DNA of 9,840 nucleotides from Bacillota bacterium (GTDB lineage: Bacteria > Bacillota > Sulfobacillia > JAJZYS01 > JAJYTV01), in the NCBI GenBank assembly GCA_021810725.1, contig JAJZIE010000073.1:1-9840 (forward strand). Direction: 5' to 3'. The notes beneath the pieces were generated by a model that made no database searches, was not told the DNA's origin, and saw nothing but the letters and a program-made list of their open reading frames with translations. Below are positions 6,409-9,840 of this stretch, piece by piece. Position 1 is the first letter of the stretch; each line of letters starts with the position of its first letter. The translations under genes and the position numbers were made by a program.

Positions 6409-6422
6409 AGGCCGCGGCCACG

Positions 6423-8225
6423 TCAAAGCGGTGAACCCTCCGTCAGGGCCGTTTCGTGTCCCGCCGCCGGAGTCGTGCGGTGGACGCGTTCCGCGACATG
6501 CTCGTCGCGCCATGTGCTGTGAAACGCGCCAAGGGTCGCCGCGAGCGGCAGCCAGCCGACGGGCGCGCCGCCTGCTCCCACGACAAGGGCTGCCGCGACG
6601 CCCTCGCTGGCCATCGCCGCCACGGCGTCCGCCAGGCGCATCTCCGCCGCCACCTTGGGCACCCTTCGCAGGACAGCCCGCGAGATGCCCGCGGAGCCCG
6701 CGGCGACGGCGTCGGCCAGGCGCGCAGCGCCGAGGAACCCGCCTTGATCGTCCAGGACCGGGACGACGTCCGGCCGCGCGGCGGCCGCCTCGGCTGGAAG
6801 CGCCTCGGGTTGGCGGCCGAGCGTCATCGTGCCTGTCGGCGGCCACATAAGCATGGCCTGCTCGACACTCCAGCGCTCGAATGGCGCCACCTCGTACTCC
6901 CTTGCGACATGGACGCCTCGGCGGGCCACCTTCTCGGTCAGGATCGAGCGCGGAATCCAGGCCACCGTGACGGCCGTGCTCAGAACGCTCGCGAGGAACA
7001 CCGGCAGGGCCACGGTCCAGTCGTGGGTCGTTTCGAGCGCGAAGATCGTCGCCGTGAACGGCGCGCGCATGGTGCCGCCGAGCAGCGCCGCCATGCCCAC
7101 GGTGGCCCAGAGGCCGGGCACGTGTCCCGGCATAACGGGACCGGCCAGGGCACCGATGGCGCCGCCGATCATCAAGAGGGGCGCGAGGACGCCGCCGGAC
7201 GTGCCGGAACTCAAGGCGAGAATCCACACGACCGTTTTTGCGACGAGGATCGTCAGGGCCACGAGCGGCAGGATCCGGCCGGCGTCGAGGGCGCGGATCA
7301 CGGGATAGCCGACCGACAGAACCTGCGGCACGAAGTAGCCGACGAGCCCGACGGCGAGACCGCCGATGGCTGGCCACCACATCCAGTGGATGGGCAGGCG
7401 GCGGTAGAGATCCTCCACGAGGTAGACGGCCTTCGTGAGGAGGCCCGAGGCGACGCCAGCCAGCACGCCGAGGACGGCGGCGGCCACGAGCCAACTGAGA
7501 TGCGGCCACGGCAGGACCGCGCCGCCGCCGAACACCGGCGCGCTGCCGTAGAACCCGAGGCGCACCGCGTACGCGACCACGCTGGCGGCCGCGACGGGCA
7601 CGAAGCTGCGCGGGGACCACTCGAACAGCAGGAGTTCCACCGCCAGCAGGGTGGCCGATATGGGCGAACCGAACGTGGCGGCCATGCCCGCCGCCGCGCC
7701 CGCCACCAGCAGGGTGCGGCGCTCACGCGTCGTGACCGCAAGGCGCTGCGCAAGCAGCGAGCCGAGCGCCCCGCCCGTCATGATGATCGGGCCCTCGGCC
7801 CCGAACGGGCCGCCCGTGCCGATCGTCACCGCCGACGCAAGCGGTTTCAGCACCGCCACCTTCCCATCCATCACGCTGCGGTCCTCGAGGATGGTCTGGA
7901 TCGCTTCCGGGATGCCGTGCCCGCGGATCTTGTCCGTGCCGAAGCGGGCGATGAGTCCAACCAGAAGACCCCCCACCGCCGGGATGAGGATGGACGGCCA
8001 GCCCCAATGCCGCGGATCGGGAGCGTTCAGGGACCAGCCAACAGAGCCTGTGTAGGCCAGGTGCGTGATCAGCGCGATCAGCCGCAAGAGGACGATGGCG
8101 GCGAAACCTCCGATCAGGCCTACCGCCACCGACCAGGCGGAGAGCAGGAGGAGCCGCCTCGCGTCGGTGCGGTAGTCACCGCGCAGCCGGCGGGCTTCGT
8201 GAAGAATCCTTCGCGTGCCTTGCAT
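6423..8225 (-). CDS. ClC-family chloride channel/transporter with C-terminal CBS-like region
   Basis: This is an integral membrane protein of 600 residues that should move chloride or another small anion, either as a channel or in exchange for protons. The membrane domain covers about 25-430, with many hydrophobic helices. The three pore motifs are visible: GHGIPE at 102-107, GAEGP at 142-146 with the gating glutamate Glu144, and GTSGGVLAP at 341-349. His103 replaces the E. coli pore serine. By hand alignment, Leu198 occupies the place of the internal proton glutamate and Leu429 (SILTEK) that of the pore tyrosine. Residues about 450-570 look like a diverged CBS pair. ATG 8225 has AAGGAG 9 bases upstream; an upstream in-frame extension to 8291 would cross the promoter. 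It is divergent from the MarR gene, which probably regulates it. Confidence 0.93.
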   Translation of the reverse strand: MQGTRRILHEARRLRGDYRTDARRLLLLSAWSVAVGLIGGFAAIVLLRLIALITHLAYTGSVGWSLNAPDPRHWGWPSILIPAVGGLLVGLIARFGTDKIRGHGIPEAIQTILEDRSVMDGKVAVLKPLASAVTIGTGGPFGAEGPIIMTGGALGSLLAQRLAVTTRERRTLLVAGAAAGMAATFGSPISATLLAVELLLFEWSPRSFVPVAAASVVAYAVRLGFYGSAPVFGGGAVLPWPHLSWLVAAAVLGVLAGVASGLLTKAVYLVEDLYRRLPIHWMWWPAIGGLAVGLVGYFVPQVLSVGYPVIRALDAGRILPLVALTILVAKTVVWILALSSGTSGGVLAPLLMIGGAIGALAGPVMPGHVPGLWATVGMAALLGGTMRAPFTATIFALETTHDWTVALPVFLASVLSTAVTVAWIPRSILTEKVARRGVHVAREYEVAPFERWSVEQAMLMWPPTGTMTLGRQPEALPAEAAAARPDVVPVLDDQGGFLGAARLADAVAAGSAGISRAVLRRVPKVAAEMRLADAVAAMASEGVAAALVVGAGGAPVGWLPLAATLGAFHSTWRDEHVAERVHRTTPAAGHETALTEGSPL

Positions 8226-8251
8226 GTGATCGCGCTCCTTCGTCGTGGTAA

Positions 8252-8266
8252 CATTATATCGTAATG
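8252..8266. promoter_or_regulatory. ClC promoter -10 box overlapped by an inverted repeat (putative MarR operator)
   Basis: On the minus strand TATAAT (8258-8253) is a perfect -10 box, placing a start near 8246, about 21 bases before the ClC start codon. No good -35 match is found at 16-19 bases, so this promoter may be weak or factor-dependent. Bases 8252-8266 read CATTA-TATCG-TAATG, an inverted repeat of 5-base arms around a 5-base centre, the size expected for a MarR dimer site. A second perfect palindrome, GATCATGATC, is at 8296-8305, upstream of the MarR gene. The operator role is inferred from position and symmetry. Confidence 0.5.
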
Positions 8267-8312
8267 CGATGCTTTTAGGTGTGCTAACCATGAAGGATCA
8301 TGATCGACAAGC

Positions 8313-8319
8313 GAGGTGG
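8313..8319 (+). promoter_or_regulatory. Ribosome binding site deciding the GTG start of the MarR gene
   Basis: GAGGTGG lies 4 bases before GTG 8324. The upstream ATG at 8300 has only AAGGA two bases before it, which is too close to serve well. A further GTG at 8339 has GAGGAG upstream and remains an alternative. Confidence 0.55.
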
Positions 8320-8323
8320 AACC

Positions 8324-8755
8324 GTGGCGAGGAGATTGGTGACGAAGCACGACTACGAGACGCTCGCCGCCTTTCGCGGCGAACTGAGATGGTTTCTTCG
8401 CTTCAGCGAGGATGCTGCCCGCGCCGTCGGGCTGACGCCGCAGCAGCATCAGCTGCTCCTGACCATCATGGGAACACCTGGGCGCGACTACGCGACGATC
8501 AAGGAGATCGCGGAACACCTGCAGCTCCGCCACCATACGGTCGTCGGGCTGATTGATCGCATGGAAGGCCTGGGCCTGATCGCCCGCAGGCACTCCACCA
8601 CCGATCACCGCGTCGTCGAGGTGACGCTGATGCCGCAGGGAGAGGACGTCCTGCGCACGCTGACGATCGCGCACAAGGAGGAACTTGTCCGGCTGACCGC
8701 CGTGTGGCGCCATCTGGCCGCGATCATCGACGGCACCCCACAGCAGGAAAGCTAA
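8324..8755 (+). CDS. MarR-family transcriptional regulator
   Basis: This is a small winged helix-turn-helix DNA-binding protein of 143 residues, typical for the family, which acts as a dimer and is usually released from DNA by a small ligand. The N-terminal helix (about 10-33) and the C-terminal helices (about 105-135) would form the dimer interface. The HTH is at about 57-89, with IKEIAEHLQL as scaffold helix and HHTVVGLIDRMEGLGLIARR as recognition helix. The wing DHRVVEVTLMPQGEDVL follows at 94-110, with the Asp-His-Arg version of the DxR wing motif. The start is GTG 8324 on the basis of GAGGTGG; ATG 8300 and GTG 8339 are alternatives. It is divergent from the ClC gene across a 98-base spacer, so autoregulation and control of ClC are the likely roles. 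No ligand can be inferred. Confidence 0.92.
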   Translation: MARRLVTKHDYETLAAFRGELRWFLRFSEDAARAVGLTPQQHQLLLTIMGTPGRDYATIKEIAEHLQLRHHTVVGLIDRMEGLGLIARRHSTTDHRVVEVTLMPQGEDVLRTLTIAHKEELVRLTAVWRHLAAIIDGTPQQES

Positions 8756-8770
8756 CGGGCGCCCGCATAA

Positions 8771-8820
8771 GGTACGCCTCGACGGTTAGGCGCCCCGGCT
8801 CGTTCAACATCCCACGTACC
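8771..8820 (+). promoter_or_regulatory. Nested inverted repeats in the leader of the small membrane protein gene
   Basis: GGTACG at 8771-8776 pairs with CGTACC at 8815-8820. Inside lies a second repeat, CGCCT at 8775-8779 with AGGCG at 8788-8792. The two stems share two bases, so they are partly alternative. The region ends about 12 bases before the ribosome site of the small gene. A regulatory role is speculative; random occurrence in a GC-rich spacer is possible. Confidence 0.25.
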
Positions 8821-8842
8821 ACCATGGCTGTGGAGGTGCGGC

Positions 8843-9058
8843 ATGCTGACCGCCTATGGCGCGCTCGTCGTGACCCTCATGATGATCTTCTACGGCCTCG
8901 AATCACGTTCGCGCTGGTTCACGTTCGCCTTTGGCGTCGCGTGCCTGGGTTCGTCCCTGTACGGATGGCTTGCGGGCACCTGGCCGTTCGGCGTGGTGGA
9001 GGCGGTCTGGGCGCTTGTCGCGCTTCGCAAGTGGTGGCTGCTGCGGCGGGCGCCATGA
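8843..9058 (+). CDS. Small membrane protein of unknown function (71 aa)
   Basis: This is a short hydrophobic protein with two or three membrane segments, at about 2-19, 25-45 and perhaps 50-62, ending in a basic tail (RKWW..RR) that should face the cytoplasm. The most distinctive stretch is WPFGVVEAVWALVALRKW at 47-64, which looks constrained. I do not know a function. I believe similar short proteins occur as uncharacterised entries in many bacteria, but that is from memory only. The strong site GGAGGTG lies 4-5 bases before ATG 8843, which supports translation in spite of the small size. It follows the MarR gene by 87 bases on the same strand and is followed by a long terminator hairpin. 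A link with ClC or MarR is not shown. Confidence 0.8.
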   Translation: MLTAYGALVVTLMMIFYGLESRSRWFTFAFGVACLGSSLYGWLAGTWPFGVVEAVWALVALRKWWLLRRAP

Positions 9059-9079
9059 CCTGACGCCGCCACGGACGGA

Positions 9080-9119
9080 CGAGAGGGACCGCGGCCCGTT
9101 AGGGCGGCGGTCCCTCTCG
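9080..9119. terminator. Long hairpin terminator between convergent genes
   Basis: A 13-bp perfect stem (9080-9092 with 9107-9119) continues, after one G-G mismatch, into 4 more pairs (9094-9097 with 9102-9105) around a GTTA loop. On the plus strand CGTTT follows, a short U-tract. The hairpin should end the transcript of the small membrane protein and could also block read-through from the dehydrogenase on the minus strand. Confidence 0.8.
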
Positions 9120-9124
9120 CGTTT

Positions 9125-9141
9125 CGGCGGGTCTCCCGCCG
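9125..9141 (-). terminator. Second hairpin, downstream of the dehydrogenase gene
   Basis: CGGCGGG at 9125-9131 pairs with CCCGCCG at 9135-9141 around a 3-base loop. It begins 6 bases beyond the dehydrogenase stop on the minus strand. No U-tract follows, so it may only assist the larger hairpin or protect the mRNA 3' end. Confidence 0.45.
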
Positions 9142-9147
9142 CTCGAC

Positions 9148-9840
9148 TCAGTAGCCGCGCTCGCGATCGACGACCCCCACAAGCGGCTCGCCATGCAGGT
9201 AGCGCCGCAGGTTCTCGGAGGCGAACGCCTGCACGAGCCGTGGCTCGCTCGGGCCCGAGCAGTGCGACGAAATGTAGCAGTTCGGCAGGTCCCAAAACGG
9301 GCTCTCAGGTGGCAACGGCTCGCGCTCGAACACGTCGAGCTGCGCCATGGCCGGCCTCCCGTGCCGCAAGGCGGCGATCAGGTCGCGCTCCACGATGGCG
9401 CTTCCGCGTCCCACGTTGACGAGGATCGATCCCTCCCGCATGCCGGAGAGCACCTCCGCGTCGACGATGCCGGTCGTCTCGGGCGTCGCCGGCAATACGA
9501 GAACCAGCGCATCGACCCCCGCCGCGAACTCGCGCATCGCGCTCGGCAGGAAGTGCCGGTCGCAGACGTCGCGGCCGCGATCGGTGCGGCTGAGGCCCCA
9601 GACCTCCATGCCGAAGGCGCGGCCAAGGCGCGCCACCTCCGCGCCGATCGATCCCAGTCCGGCCACGCCCAGCCGCTGCCCGCTTAGCGACGGGCCGATC
9701 ACTCTCCGCCAGATGTGTTCGCGCTGCAGTTCGCGCATTTCGAAGATGCCGCGCCTGAGCGCCAGGAGATAGGCGAAGACGTGTTCGCTCATGACGGTCG
9801 AGAACGCCCCCACCACCCGCGTCAGGACGACGTCCTCGGG
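9148..9840 (-). CDS. D-2-hydroxyacid dehydrogenase (N-terminal part outside window)
   Basis: This is an NAD(P)-dependent oxidoreductase of the family that includes D-lactate, phosphoglycerate and glyoxylate/hydroxypyruvate reductases. The visible part has 230 residues, against about 310-330 for the family, and the frame is open at the right edge: ...VVLTRVVGAFSTVMSEHV precedes a GTG at 9816 and matches the family's internal sequence, so that GTG is not the start. Counting from the edge, the nucleotide loop GLGSIG is at 61-66 and the catalytic triad is complete: Arg145 in NVGRGSA, Glu174 in FEREPLP and His193 in ISSHCSG. The usual TPH before SG reads SSH here. The substrate cannot be determined. 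Its stop faces the small membrane protein gene across the terminators. Confidence 0.94.
   Translation of the reverse strand, partial: PEDVVLTRVVGAFSTVMSEHVFAYLLALRRGIFEMRELQREHIWRRVIGPSLSGQRLGVAGLGSIGAEVARLGRAFGMEVWGLSRTDRGRDVCDRHFLPSAMREFAAGVDALVLVLPATPETTGIVDAEVLSGMREGSILVNVGRGSAIVERDLIAALRHGRPAMAQLDVFEREPLPPESPFWDLPNCYISSHCSGPSEPRLVQAFASENLRRYLHGEPLVGVVDRERGY

Noticed and set aside
6410..6419. GGCCGCGGCC palindrome between the Nudix and ClC stops, as a terminator
   Set aside because: The stem is too short, has no room for a loop and no U-tract follows; such palindromes are frequent at this GC content.
5338..7620. A 760-codon open frame on the minus strand across the ClC, Nudix and HAD genes
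   Set aside because: It runs through three well-supported genes in another frame and is rich in Arg, Gly and Pro, as expected for a shadow frame.
6456..8264. A 602-codon open frame on the plus strand opposite the ClC gene
   Set aside because: The ClC frame on the minus strand has clear family motifs. The plus frame gives a charged, repetitive His/Arg/Gly-rich product with no motif; GC-rich DNA with few stop codons explains it.
1..9840. CRISPR arrays, insertion sequences, phage genes or defence systems
   Set aside because: No direct-repeat array, transposase, integrase or defence-type domain is visible. Despite the tRNA cluster, no duplicated tRNA end (attachment site) was seen beside it.

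Overview
The window is 9,840 bases of GC-rich bacterial chromosome, densely packed with core housekeeping genes. The order tig-clpP-clpX, a glutamate racemase (so a peptidoglycan wall), strong Shine-Dalgarno sites and tRNA genes that encode their own CCA ends fit a high-GC lineage of, or near, the Bacillota. The ClpX zinc-finger region also resembles that of clostridia-like Bacillota. This placement is an inference from a few sequences and could be wrong at phylum level. No phage, insertion sequence, CRISPR array or other mobile DNA is visible.

Region 1 (1-3529, minus strand) is one transcription direction: promoter, then tRNA-His, tRNA-Gln, tRNA-Lys, tRNA-Leu, tRNA-Gly, then trigger factor (tig), clpP and clpX, which runs off the left edge. 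The promoter is near consensus and sits across the 3' end of murI. Two strong hairpins lie between the last tRNA and tig, and I see no second promoter there. The tRNAs and the chaperone/protease genes may therefore share a primary transcript. ClpP is the peptidase and ClpX its unfoldase partner; trigger factor folds nascent chains at the ribosome.

Region 2 (3507-6408) holds single genes on alternating strands: glutamate racemase murI (-), a short-chain dehydrogenase-like protein (+), a HAD phosphatase of the Gph/PpaX type (-) and a CoA-pyrophosphatase-type Nudix hydrolase (+). murI/SDR and HAD/Nudix are divergent pairs. SDR and HAD are convergent and share a CTAG that provides both stop codons.

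Region 3 (6423-9058) holds a ClC-family chloride channel or transporter with a C-terminal CBS-like region (-). It is divergent from a MarR-family regulator (+). Their 98-base spacer contains a perfect TATAAT overlapped by a 5-5-5 inverted repeat, the layout expected for a regulator controlling its neighbour. A 71-residue membrane protein with a strong ribosome site follows on the plus strand.

Region 4 (9080-9840) starts with a long, probably bidirectional terminator hairpin. It is followed by a D-2-hydroxyacid dehydrogenase (-) whose N-terminal half lies beyond the right edge.

The window looks like ordinary core genome. The points most worth a second look are the ClC protein's unusual ion-pathway residues and its putative MarR operator, the tRNA-tig junction, and the SDR-like protein without the catalytic serine. 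There is no intergenic stretch longer than about 110 bases.
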